Shown in pieces: positions 56,281-63,359 of a stretch of DNA of 64,000 nucleotides. The stretch covers positions 82,674 through 146,673 of IMG/VR virus record IMGVR_UViG_3300036760_000150. One strand, written 5' to 3'. The DNA is from a virus. The position numbers and the translations under genes were made by a program. Under the pieces are notes generated by a model. The model ran no database searches. It saw only the letters and a list, made by a program, of their open reading frames with translations, and had not been told where the DNA came from. The stretch's first letter is position 1. Each line of letters opens with the position of its first letter.

Positions 56281-57036
56281 ATGAAAGTTTTCTTACCATG
56301 GGGCAGTTTCAAGGCTGAGATCAAAGATAAGTCTAGGGTCAAGTACGTCGACCGTGAGACTTTCTACAAGATCGAGTATGAAGATATCAGCGGTGATGGT
56401 TTTGAATGCTCTATCGAGAAAGATGATGGCGCTGACCAAACAGACTTCGAGTCTCACTACAAGAGCTATGCCAACAAATCTAAGTCTATCATGCCCATCG
56501 ACTCTGATGGTTCGCCGCTGCAGAGGGTCAAGATCACCACATCCGGCTGGCACTACCAGCTACACGGCCTAGAGTGCCAGACATCTCAGCTGGACTCTGT
56601 GTTCTCTAAGAAGGAGGACGGCTCAGACTTTGGATTCTGCACCATCAGGTGTTATGCCGCTGATGGATCTCTACTGACAATCCAAGAGGACTGCGACACA
56701 CAGGCAGTTAAGACTGTGGTTGACTGGGAGCCCACCCATGACTACGAGATAGTTGGGGGGTTCTTCAAGCAATTAAGTATTCCTACGTCAGATGTTAGGT
56801 TGTGGGTTGTCGGAGTGCCTGATGTTCCAGCAGTATATGGTGGCAGCAAGTTGTTCTGTGCGAACATAAACTTGAAGTTCATAGGGGTAGAAGAGGGTAT
56901 CAAGGTAGATGGTAGGGCGCCTAAGTACATGACGTACAGCGCTACTTATCACACGAACAAGCTCAGGATGATACTGAAACATGACAGCGGTGTAAAACAT
57001 AACCTCAACATAATCTTCGAGATGTTCAAGAATTAA
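56281..57036 (+). CDS. Virion-block protein, 251 aa
   Basis: ATG 56281 is preceded by AAAAGG; an upstream extension would overlap the paralogous pair. A beta-rich protein with several cysteines (FCTIRCYAADGS, EDCDTQAVK). No family recognised. Possibly a fibre or adhesin component. Confidence 0.6.
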   Translation: MKVFLPWGSFKAEIKDKSRVKYVDRETFYKIEYEDISGDGFECSIEKDDGADQTDFESHYKSYANKSKSIMPIDSDGSPLQRVKITTSGWHYQLHGLECQTSQLDSVFSKKEDGSDFGFCTIRCYAADGSLLTIQEDCDTQAVKTVVDWEPTHDYEIVGGFFKQLSIPTSDVRLWVVGVPDVPAVYGGSKLFCANINLKFIGVEEGIKVDGRAPKYMTYSATYHTNKLRMILKHDSGVKHNLNIIFEMFKN

Positions 57037-57054
57037 CAGGTTAAGAGAAGACAC

Positions 57055-57402
57055 ATGATGTTGAAACACATAAAAGATGTTGTACAAGGAAAAGCACCTG
57101 TCGGTGCGTTAAGAAGCGCTGAGTGGCCGAAGGTGAGGGCAAAGCATCTTACCAAGAACCCTAGATGTGCTCTATGCTCTGGTATAAAAAAGTTAGAAGT
57201 TCACCACATCCAGCCCTTCCACTTAGACCCCTCTAAGGAGCTTGATCCAGGTAACTTGATCACCTTGTGTGAGTCCAAAGAGAACGGCATCAACTGTCAC
57301 CTAGCCTTTGGTCACCTGGGTAACTACTCTTGTGTCAACCGGTCGGTTACTTCTGACTCTAAACAATGGAACCAGAAGATAAAGAACCGAGGTAAACTAT
57401 GA
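57055..57402 (+). CDS. HNH endonuclease, 115 aa
   Basis: CALCSGIKKLEVHHIQPFH, then DPGNLITLCESKENGINCH and FGHLGNY, give the complete HNH beta-beta-alpha metal motif with a zinc knuckle (CxxC ... C...CH). Small HNH proteins of this kind act with terminase in packaging or are homing nucleases. Location at the end of a virion operon leaves both open. It overlaps the next gene by four bases. Confidence 0.85.
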   Translation: MMLKHIKDVVQGKAPVGALRSAEWPKVRAKHLTKNPRCALCSGIKKLEVHHIQPFHLDPSKELDPGNLITLCESKENGINCHLAFGHLGNYSCVNRSVTSDSKQWNQKIKNRGKL

Positions 57403-57884
57403 AACTCATATGGACAAGAAGTAGCCTTATCCTCAGTAAGTTCATCAGGTGGAGTCTTGGTACAGACTGCAGCCACTTCGCGATGGTGTTCGAGAGCCCA
57501 GCTGGCGGTATAATGTTCGAGTCCAACCTCCTTGGTACGCACCCTAAGTTCTACAGGACCGCACAGAAACACATGACTGTCGTGCACGAGATCGACCTGC
57601 CTATCAGTGTGGGGCAGGAAGATGCTATATGGGACAAGGTAGTTGACCAGTACGACGACAGAGGTTACGACTATGGAGCGTTCATGTACTTCTGCTGGCG
57701 ATCGTTCTTGAGGAAGCTCTTCAGGATACCGCTGCCGATGACCAACCCATGGTCTAAGGGAGACCACTACCTCTGCGACGAGCTTTACAGAGCGGTAGAG
57801 TCGGTGGCTAGGTCTGTGGATGTGGACCTCTCAATAACACCACCACACCAGTTGTACGAGCTTCTTATACGTGATCGCGTATGA
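57399..57884 (+). CDS. Papain-like (NlpC/P60, YiiX-type) hydrolase, 161 aa
   Basis: TDCSHFAMVFES supplies the Cys-His start of the permuted papain fold. GYDYGAFMYFCWR and HYLCDELYRAVES fit the later part of this family in phages. Relatives are peptidases, amidases or acyltransferases, and several phage members are tail-associated cell-wall enzymes. No signal peptide. Cell-wall cleavage is plausible but not shown. Confidence 0.7.
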   Translation: MKLIWTRSSLILSKFIRWSLGTDCSHFAMVFESPAGGIMFESNLLGTHPKFYRTAQKHMTVVHEIDLPISVGQEDAIWDKVVDQYDDRGYDYGAFMYFCWRSFLRKLFRIPLPMTNPWSKGDHYLCDELYRAVESVARSVDVDLSITPPHQLYELLIRDRV

Positions 57885-57990
57885 GATGCGTTTTATACGT
57901 CGTAGCGTATAACACAGTGTTATACGCTAGCGTATATAAAGGTTAAAAATAAGTGTTTACAACTACTTAACACAAACACTTAATGTTCTT
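57866..57990. promoter_or_regulatory. Inverted-repeat cluster with TTATACG half-sites
   Basis: A perfect inverted repeat with 13-bp arms TAGCGTATAACAC / GTGTTATACGCTA around one A lies at 57904..57930. Additional TTATACG or CGTATA half-sites lie at 57866, 57893 and 57931. Further on, AAGTGTTT and AAACACTT form a second inverted repeat (57952 onward). Apart from these sites and a CACTTAATGTTCTTA stretch, the 57885..58022 gap holds no gene. Confidence 0.65.
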
Positions 57991-58022
57991 AAGGTACCAG
58001 GAAGGATTTAACATCGTGGTGT

Positions 58023-58379
58023 ATGTCCAATAAGCTTGATGAACTCTCAGAAGCGATAGGATGCCTTCGGGCTACGTCTGAGGCTCATGCCCAGACGCTC
58101 AGGGAGATCAAGGACGAACTCCACGACATGAACCGTAACTGGTCAGACAACACGAAGTCTCTTCAAGAGCACATGATGCAGACAAGCTTGGTCAGGGAGA
58201 GAACTGAGCTTATGAAGGAAGAGTTAGATCTGTACAAGCAACAGATGGCACCGGTCGAAGAGACCGTCAAATCTATCAAGTGGTTGGCAAACGTCTACAA
58301 GTTCCTGATACCCCTTCTAGGTATACCAACCGCAGCTTACTACATACTAAAGATCATGCATGAGTTCCTCGGACACTAA
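58023..58379 (+). CDS. Coiled-coil protein with C-terminal membrane helix, 118 aa
   Basis: A long coiled coil (about 1-80) precedes a single C-terminal helix FLIPLLGIPTAAYYILKI. This tail-anchored plan resembles XhlA-like or holin-accessory proteins. It is the last plus-strand gene of the block. A lysis role is inferred only from architecture. Confidence 0.6.
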   Translation: MSNKLDELSEAIGCLRATSEAHAQTLREIKDELHDMNRNWSDNTKSLQEHMMQTSLVRERTELMKEELDLYKQQMAPVEETVKSIKWLANVYKFLIPLLGIPTAAYYILKIMHEFLGH

Positions 58380-58380
58380 C

Positions 58381-58686
58381 TCAAGGTATGTCTACCCCAG
58401 CCTCAGTCAGAGCGTCTTCCAGTTCTGACACCCTACTCTCATATTCATCGCGCTGATATCTAACATAGCCAGCGTCTTCCTCAACGTCTTCGATCTTGCT
58501 TTGTCCAACATCCCTAGCCTTGTCGATCAGGTATGTTGCCAAGTCCATAAGTTCCCAGAACAACTTGCCTTCAGTTAAAGTTTCCATAGCATCTTGTGTC
58601 GAGATCCTCTTCAACAACCTCCTAAGTGCGTAGGAGTTCTTCTCTACTTCTGATGACGTTTTATTTTTCTGCTTACGTTTTGCCAT
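58381..58686 (-). CDS. Hypothetical helical protein, 101 aa
   Basis: Lys-rich N-terminus followed by acidic coiled-coil segments (YQRDEYESRVSELEDALTE). Overlaps the exonuclease gene by 14 bases. No family recognised. Confidence 0.7.
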   Translation of the reverse strand: MAKRKQKNKTSSEVEKNSYALRRLLKRISTQDAMETLTEGKLFWELMDLATYLIDKARDVGQSKIEDVEEDAGYVRYQRDEYESRVSELEDALTEAGVDIP

Positions 58687-59239
58687 CGATCATCTCCTTG
58701 AACTTCTTAAGCACAGCCACAGCAGCTTGGTTGTCACCTCGGGCGGTGTGACTGTCATGTGGGATACCGAACAACTGTGTAAGTTTCTCTAGTTTGACGG
58801 ACTGATCTTTGTCCATCTTGCCGAAGTACTTCATCAAGACTGCACCAGACACCGAGTCAAGCATGTGGTATCTGACAGCTTTCTGCCAGATGTAGGACTT
58901 GAATGTGGCCTCCATGAACCCTCTGTCAAAGGATGGGTTGTGCCCCAGCAGCATCAACTGAGTCTTGTAGCTTCTGGTGTACGGAGACAGCATGTTGTCT
59001 ATGAGGGTCTGGGCGATCACGATGGACGTTGCTTTGGCGTCGTGTTCTATTAGATTGATCTTGTTGATGCGAAGGGCTTCTGCTGTGACATGGTATGTGT
59101 CATGTTTGATGCACAGGTCAAGTTCCTCCATTGTGTCTAGATCTTCTGACAAGATGGTTAGGTTCAAGGTAAGTAAGGAGTGTTTGTCTTTGTCGAGACC
59201 ACCAGTCTCTACATCGATACCGAGGAAGGTTGGGTTCAT
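58673..59239 (-). CDS. DEDDh 3'-5' exonuclease (DnaQ-like), 188 aa
   Basis: Exo I is LGIDVETGG, Exo II is GHNPSFDRGF, and Exo III is SHTARGDNQAA, with the general-base His, so it is a complete DEDDh active site. Comparable phage and bacterial proteins degrade RNA (oligoribonuclease/RNase T-like) or DNA ends. Its own promoter (59297..59325) fits early expression. DNA versus RNA specificity cannot be told. Confidence 0.88.
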   Translation of the reverse strand: MNPTFLGIDVETGGLDKDKHSLLTLNLTILSEDLDTMEELDLCIKHDTYHVTAEALRINKINLIEHDAKATSIVIAQTLIDNMLSPYTRSYKTQLMLLGHNPSFDRGFMEATFKSYIWQKAVRYHMLDSVSGAVLMKYFGKMDKDQSVKLEKLTQLFGIPHDSHTARGDNQAAVAVLKKFKEMIDGKT

Positions 59240-59296
59240 TTTTTACCTTTTGTTTAATGATGTCATCAGAGCACACAATGGCTGGTACTCTTAGTT

Positions 59297-59325
59297 ATTT
59301 GAACAGATTGAGCTAGCAAAGTCAA
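59297..59325 (-). promoter_or_regulatory. Sigma70-like promoter of the exonuclease gene
   Basis: TTGACT (59320..59325) and TCAAAT (59297..59302), 17 bp apart. Confidence 0.6.
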
Positions 59326-59350
59326 GTCCTTACGGTTATTTAACTGACAT

Positions 59351-59361
59351 TCTTAATCTTC
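59351..59361 (+). promoter_or_regulatory. Candidate late promoter before the holin-like gene
   Basis: TCTTAATCTTC lies 10-20 bp before ATG 59371, facing plus, back to back with the sigma70 promoter on the other strand. Confidence 0.45.
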
Positions 59362-59370
59362 AATAGTATC

Positions 59371-59721
59371 ATGAACTTACAAGTTACGAAAGACAGATGG
59401 AATAGCTGGGTTGATCATCTAAACAAACATGGTGTACCCTTGCCGCTGGTGCGTGATCCTCGCACTGGTAAAGGGTCAGTTTCACTTACCATGACCTTCC
59501 TCAGCTTCAACCTGTGCGTACTGTCTATCCTAGGCAAGGCCACGCTAATCATCCTTAAGGCTCTCCACGTAGGTGGTCTCGACAAAGACACTGCCAACCT
59601 CTTGTCCTCTATAGACGCTGGCCAGGCTCTGAGCCTGTTCATGGCGTGCGCAGGGTTGTACTGGAGTAGGAGAGTTGGTGCCACCAAGGTAGACTCGAAA
59701 CCTGACGAGCCTGCCTCTTAA
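59371..59721 (+). CDS. Two-helix membrane protein, holin-like, 116 aa
   Basis: The N-terminal 38 residues end PLVRDPRTGKGSVSLTMTFL, then one hydrophobic helix (about 42-65) and a second (about 83-102), and a polar tail. Phage membrane proteins with the RDPxTGKGSVSLT opening recur in large phages and are often annotated as holins. Activity not shown. It is an isolated plus-strand gene with a late-type element in front, which suits lysis timing. Confidence 0.6.
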   Translation: MNLQVTKDRWNSWVDHLNKHGVPLPLVRDPRTGKGSVSLTMTFLSFNLCVLSILGKATLIILKALHVGGLDKDTANLLSSIDAGQALSLFMACAGLYWSRRVGATKVDSKPDEPAS

Positions 59722-60200
59722 AATCCACTCGGCAGATCTACGTTCTCTTTACCATACAAGAACAACTCTTTTAGGTAGTATCCTTTGAATCTCTCGTATT
59801 GAGAGTTGTCGACGCTAGACTCATGCATTATGCTGAGTGGATGATTCTTCACCATGTCATTTCTATGTTCTCGTCTTAGTAGGCAGTGACCTAGCTCGTG
59901 GAACATCACGTTCTCTCGCTCTGACTCATGAAAACTAATCCACCACGTCTTGTCTACCACTACCTCTGCCCGACGGATCGAGCACTCGGCTATGGTGGAT
60001 CGTCGAGGGTCTTTTGGCCTGCCCGTCTTACCGAAATGTATTGTTAGACCCTTACTTGGCAAGTTAACGCCGTATGATCTAGCGTAGGTTAGAAAGTTCA
60101 TGTAGTAGCCGACAAAGTCTGAGTCTACACGCTCTTGCACATGGGATGCGTCGAGCAGGACAGCGAGTAGTGCCGCTATGACCATAGCTCTCTTAGGCAT
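59718..60200 (-). CDS. Secreted zinc metallopeptidase, 160 aa
   Basis: The N-terminus (MPKRAMVIAALLAVLLDASH) is a signal peptide. FHELGHCLLRREH gives the HExxHxxxxxH zinc site of metzincin-like peptidases with a third His; LSIMHESS fits the Met-turn. This places activity in the periplasm or outside the cell. ATG 60200 is chosen because it begins at the signal peptide and overlaps the upstream gene. The target is unknown. Confidence 0.8.
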   Translation of the reverse strand: MPKRAMVIAALLAVLLDASHVQERVDSDFVGYYMNFLTYARSYGVNLPSKGLTIHFGKTGRPKDPRRSTIAECSIRRAEVVVDKTWWISFHESERENVMFHELGHCLLRREHRNDMVKNHPLSIMHESSVDNSQYERFKGYYLKELFLYGKENVDLPSGF

Positions 60201-60384
60201 AGAAGTAACCGTCGACGTCTGATCGTCTGATGTGCTTCTGCTCGACGAGTGTCTCAAGATAAACTGTGATCTCTCTCTCGGAGATGTTGAGGCCGCGCAT
60301 GCTCAACTTCTGTGTCACCTCGCTGGCGTTCATCAGACCGAAGTACCGCAAAGCATTCCAGGTTTGAAGCATAGGTAACGTCAT
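60193..60384 (-). CDS. Small winged-helix protein, 63 aa
   Basis: TWNALRYFGLMNASEVTQKL is followed by a recognition-like helix and VDGYFYA, a wing. The shape is a minimal winged helix-turn-helix. GGAGG and a strong promoter (60414..60442) precede it. It may regulate its own operon. Confidence 0.75.
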   Translation of the reverse strand: MTLPMLQTWNALRYFGLMNASEVTQKLSMRGLNISEREITVYLETLVEQKHIRRSDVDGYFYA

Positions 60385-60413
60385 GGATAATACCTCCCCT
60401 AAAGTATCTATCC

Positions 60414-60442
60414 ATGATACTACTCATTATCTACCCAGTCAA
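60414..60442 (-). promoter_or_regulatory. Sigma70-like promoter of the winged-helix gene
   Basis: TTGACT (60437..60442) and TATCAT (60414..60419) with a 17-bp spacer, a near-consensus pair. Confidence 0.8.
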
Positions 60443-60461
60443 GAGATATTACTTTAGTCAG

Positions 60462-60526
60462 AACAAAGACTTAGAGAAATACTATCTATTCAAAGAGGTA
60501 TCACTTCAACAAAGACTTAGAGAAAT
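60462..60526. repeat. 19-bp direct repeat
   Basis: AACAAAGACTTAGAGAAAT occurs at 60462..60480 and 60508..60526. The second copy covers the last codons of the 60501..61505 gene; the first lies in the intergenic gap. It may record a small duplication. Confidence 0.85.
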
Positions 60527-61505
60527 CTTCCCTGTTCATCTTCCTGTACAGCTCGTTCACAGGGTTGGCGAAGCTGGAAGGCATATAGTAGACGTCGTCG
60601 GGGTACTGGGCTGCTGTTGCCTCGCACTCCCTGATCTTGTAGGTCGTGTTGGTGGCTGGGTCAAAGCCAAGGTATGGCACATTCTCATACGCTGGCCTGA
60701 GGTACGAGTAGATCTTCCTGGCGACCCACATGGTGGGTGTAGGCAAGAACCTCTTCGACATGGATAAGAACCTGCGAGTGATCACGTCGTCGCCGACGTT
60801 GTACTTTCCGTGCAGGCTCCATGAGTTCGGGTTGGTGGGGTTCACAGACTTGGGGTAGTCCTGCACCAGGAAGTACAGGCCTAGCTTGTCGGCTAGCCAC
60901 ACACGAACGGAGCCAGGCTGGCGACCTTTGACTAAGCAGATGACGAGTATGCTTAGGATCTGGTACAGCTCCATCAGCATCAACAGAGGGTACGGCACCA
61001 GCATGAGTGGTTTTGGCCAGTTCACCTTGATCCAATGTCCCACACCTAGGTAGTGATGACTGTACAGTGATGCCCAAAGAGACCTGTAGTACAGAGCCAG
61101 GTCTATCGGCCCCACAATGTCGCCGTTCGGTGTCCTCAAGAACCTCTTGAGGTCTGCAAGGAAGGCTTGGACCACAAGTCTTGTCATGCCCATAGAACCC
61201 ATCGCCATCACGGCTTGGGTCTTGTTGTCCCTGGACATATCACGTGGGTCGTTGTACGGAGGCAGCGAGTATCGGACGTAGTCTCCGGGGTTGAACGGAT
61301 CTTCAAGGGCGTGTAGTGCTGTGTGGAAACGCTCCTTGTTGTACTCGAAGTTGGACTCGGTGCGGTCGTCGCGGGTCATGCCGATGTACTGAAATACGTT
61401 CCCGGTTCGACCTAATGCATCGCCAGAATCGCCGTTGGTCTGTAGAATTATATTCTTTGAGTCTGCGTTGAACTCTAGGTCGTCAACCAACATCAGTCTT
61501 TGCAT
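60501..61505 (-). CDS. Hypothetical membrane-associated protein, 334 aa
   Basis: The N-terminal 130 residues contain VFQYIGMTRDDRTESNFEYN and HALEDPFNPGDYVRYSLPPY; a hydrophobic region (about 165-190) follows. The gene is among the larger accessory genes. I do not recognise the family; the sequence suggests a membrane-peripheral protein. It ends in FSKSLLK. Confidence 0.7.
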   Translation of the reverse strand: MQRLMLVDDLEFNADSKNIILQTNGDSGDALGRTGNVFQYIGMTRDDRTESNFEYNKERFHTALHALEDPFNPGDYVRYSLPPYNDPRDMSRDNKTQAVMAMGSMGMTRLVVQAFLADLKRFLRTPNGDIVGPIDLALYYRSLWASLYSHHYLGVGHWIKVNWPKPLMLVPYPLLMLMELYQILSILVICLVKGRQPGSVRVWLADKLGLYFLVQDYPKSVNPTNPNSWSLHGKYNVGDDVITRRFLSMSKRFLPTPTMWVARKIYSYLRPAYENVPYLGFDPATNTTYKIRECEATAAQYPDDVYYMPSSFANPVNELYRKMNREDFSKSLLK

Positions 61506-61747
61506 AATTTCTTCCTGAGAGATTTAACTTTTTTTTCGAGAAACTCTATCTCCTTCCTGAGTTTTAAATTTCTCTTGGCTAATTTAGAAGATGAATGCGT
61601 TAGATTTTTCGCATAGAACCAACCTGTACCAAAACTTGGATGTTTAGTTGACACAGTACTGTCATGGTGTATTCGTATTACTTTCATCGGTTTATCACCC
61701 CATACGGAGTTTTTTGTGGCATACACCTCGTCGCCTGGTTTGAACAT
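61493..61747 (-). CDS. Small protein with SH3-like start and coiled-coil end, 84 aa
   Basis: FKPGDEVYATKNSVWGDKPM resembles the SH3-like KOW-type strand pattern; the C-terminus is a basic coiled coil (KEIEFLEKKVKSLRKKL). ATG 61747 overlaps the upstream stop. Unknown function. Confidence 0.65.
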   Translation of the reverse strand: MFKPGDEVYATKNSVWGDKPMKVIRIHHDSTVSTKHPSFGTGWFYAKNLTHSSSKLAKRNLKLRKEIEFLEKKVKSLRKKLCKD

Positions 61748-61938
61748 CACGTTTTTCTATCTATATTCTTGATCCATCTTTGATACCACTCGATAAAATT
61801 TTTCTCTTTGACTTTGCCAAGTACTCTAAGGACGTTGTATTGAATTATATGCAACGTCAAGAATACTACATAGAAAGATGACACAGCAACTGCGAGTAGA
61901 AGTGCGAGAAAGGCTAGAACAGCTAGAATATTGGTCAT
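61747..61938 (-). CDS. Small membrane protein, 63 aa
   Basis: N-terminal transmembrane helix (about 4-33, ILAVLAFLALLLAVAV) and a basic cytoplasmic-type tail. Coupled to both neighbours. Unknown function. Confidence 0.7.
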   Translation of the reverse strand: MTNILAVLAFLALLLAVAVSSFYVVFLTLHIIQYNVLRVLGKVKEKNFIEWYQRWIKNIDRKT

Positions 61939-62333
61939 AACCTGTCGATGATCTTTTTGATTTGTTTAAGTCCGTTGGTCCAGTCGTCAGCTGTGGTAGC
62001 CACGTACCCGTGAATCATATCAACGTCAAAGGTTGTCGCGATGTACTCGTCGATATCAACTGTCATTTTACCATCTTTGTCTACCTGGAACTTGGTGCCA
62101 TAGAGGGTGCCGCCTTTGACGTAGTCTACACGAACGTACAACCACCAGTAGTCTGATGCCTTCTTAGGCGCATAGTAGCAGTTCCTGTACTTCCAGTAGG
62201 TGCCGACCATGGAGTTCAACTTCGGTGTCAGCACCTCGTCTGTGTATCTCTTCTCTAGCTCGTTCAGCTCATCTCTTACTTGTTTGAACTTGGCACGTTT
62301 GCTGTTCAAGACGTTGATCTCTGACTTGGTCAT
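61935..62333 (-). CDS. Hypothetical protein, 132 aa
   Basis: A helical N-terminus followed by a beta-rich part with WKYRNCYYAPKKASDYWWLY. Overlaps both neighbours by four bases. No family recognised. Confidence 0.7.
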   Translation of the reverse strand: MTKSEINVLNSKRAKFKQVRDELNELEKRYTDEVLTPKLNSMVGTYWKYRNCYYAPKKASDYWWLYVRVDYVKGGTLYGTKFQVDKDGKMTVDIDEYIATTFDVDMIHGYVATTADDWTNGLKQIKKIIDRL

Positions 62334-62659
62334 AAAGTATCCTCTATGCCAACCTTCTCGATCTTCATGGACCCATGCAGGAAGCTGCCAGCTGACATGC
62401 CATCTTCGGCAAGTATCATGGAGTCTACCCTGTCTGTCCCCTCGTAGGTGTCGTGGAAGCTCTCGTTGAAGTTGTTGACAGCTTCTTCAAGAGCCTTCTT
62501 TGACTCTGGCAACGACGAGTGCTCGCTGATGGTGGTTGGACTGAAGGAGTCGTAGTACCTGATCAACTTGTACATGACGCCGAATGAGTTCCCAAGGAAA
62601 GACCCATCGACCTTGCCTACAGTACTGTACGACTCCATGTTGAAAGACATGCCTAACAT
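62330..62659 (-). CDS. Hypothetical protein, 109 aa
   Basis: GGAGG precedes the ATG, and a strong promoter lies at 62680..62708. Contains SFNMESYSTVGKVDGSFLGN and an acidic helix. Unknown function, first gene of its operon. Confidence 0.7.
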   Translation of the reverse strand: MLGMSFNMESYSTVGKVDGSFLGNSFGVMYKLIRYYDSFSPTTISEHSSLPESKKALEEAVNNFNESFHDTYEGTDRVDSMILAEDGMSAGSFLHGSMKIEKVGIEDTL

Positions 62660-62679
62660 AAAACTAACCTCCTGTTGGT

Positions 62680-62708
62680 ATCATAGCATCACATGAGATC
62701 GAAGTCAA
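62680..62708 (-). promoter_or_regulatory. Sigma70-like promoter
   Basis: TTGACT (62703..62708) and TATGAT (62680..62685) spaced by 17 bp. Confidence 0.8.
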
Positions 62709-62747
62709 CCGTCTACTTCTATTTCTGCCCTTGAGAAATTTTAAGTA

Positions 62748-62768
62748 ATCCCGCCATTTTGGCGGGAT
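62748..62768. terminator. Hairpin, probable terminator
   Basis: ATCCCGCC and GGCGGGAT pair around ATTTT between the gene ending at 62802 and the next promoter. The flanking sequence is AT-rich but lacks a long T-run, so terminator strength is uncertain. Confidence 0.65.
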
Positions 62769-62801
62769 ATATATTTGTCATCATTTCTCATGAACATAAA
62801 A

Positions 62802-63089
62802 TTACTCCTTGCCTGATATTACGGGTGCATGGTTGTACACCTCGCTGAACGGGACGTACTGTGTCGTCTCGTGAAGACCTATCAGCACGTTGTGCTTCGG
62901 GTGCTCCTTGGTGAGGAACTCCTCTGTCTCCGTGGCCGCCAACCGGTGAGCTGACCCGCAGTCCTTACACTTGACCACGCACCGCACGTTGAAGCCGAGC
63001 GCCTTAGCCCTGAGCTGCTCCTGGTAGAGCCACTTGAGTTGGACGACCTGCTTCAGGGTGAGGTTTTCGCTGGTACTAGGTATGTTCAT
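62802..63089 (-). CDS. Hypothetical protein with CxxC motif, 95 aa
   Basis: Helical N-terminus, then RCVVKCKDCGSAHRL, a cysteine cluster with His, then an acidic end. It is likely a small zinc-binding protein. Overlaps the upstream gene by four bases. Confidence 0.65.
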   Translation of the reverse strand: MNIPSTSENLTLKQVVQLKWLYQEQLRAKALGFNVRCVVKCKDCGSAHRLAATETEEFLTKEHPKHNVLIGLHETTQYVPFSEVYNHAPVISGKE

Positions 63090-63355
63090 GATACCTCCGA
63101 TATGAGTCTCTCGATCTTCTTCGATTTCTTCGCTAGGGCGGTCAACATCTTTTGAAGTTTCTTCTTGCCAGCCTCTATCGCCTCTGTCCTTGTCTTGAAG
63201 GCTGTGCCTCCCAACTTCTCGAACACGCTGTTATACACATGCCCTGTGTTTTTAGAAGCATAGCCGGATTCGACGTAGCTGCAGTTCTCGTGCATGATGA
63301 TCCCTTTGGTCTCGATGTACTTGATGGAGTAGATCGTGAATGTGTCGTTGCTCAT
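63086..63355 (-). CDS. Hypothetical protein, 89 aa
   Basis: A beta-hairpin-like first half and a Lys-rich helical second half (KKKLQKMLTALAKKSKK). Unknown function. Confidence 0.65.
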   Translation of the reverse strand: MSNDTFTIYSIKYIETKGIIMHENCSYVESGYASKNTGHVYNSVFEKLGGTAFKTRTEAIEAGKKKLQKMLTALAKKSKKIERLISEVS

Positions 63356-63359
63356 GAGA

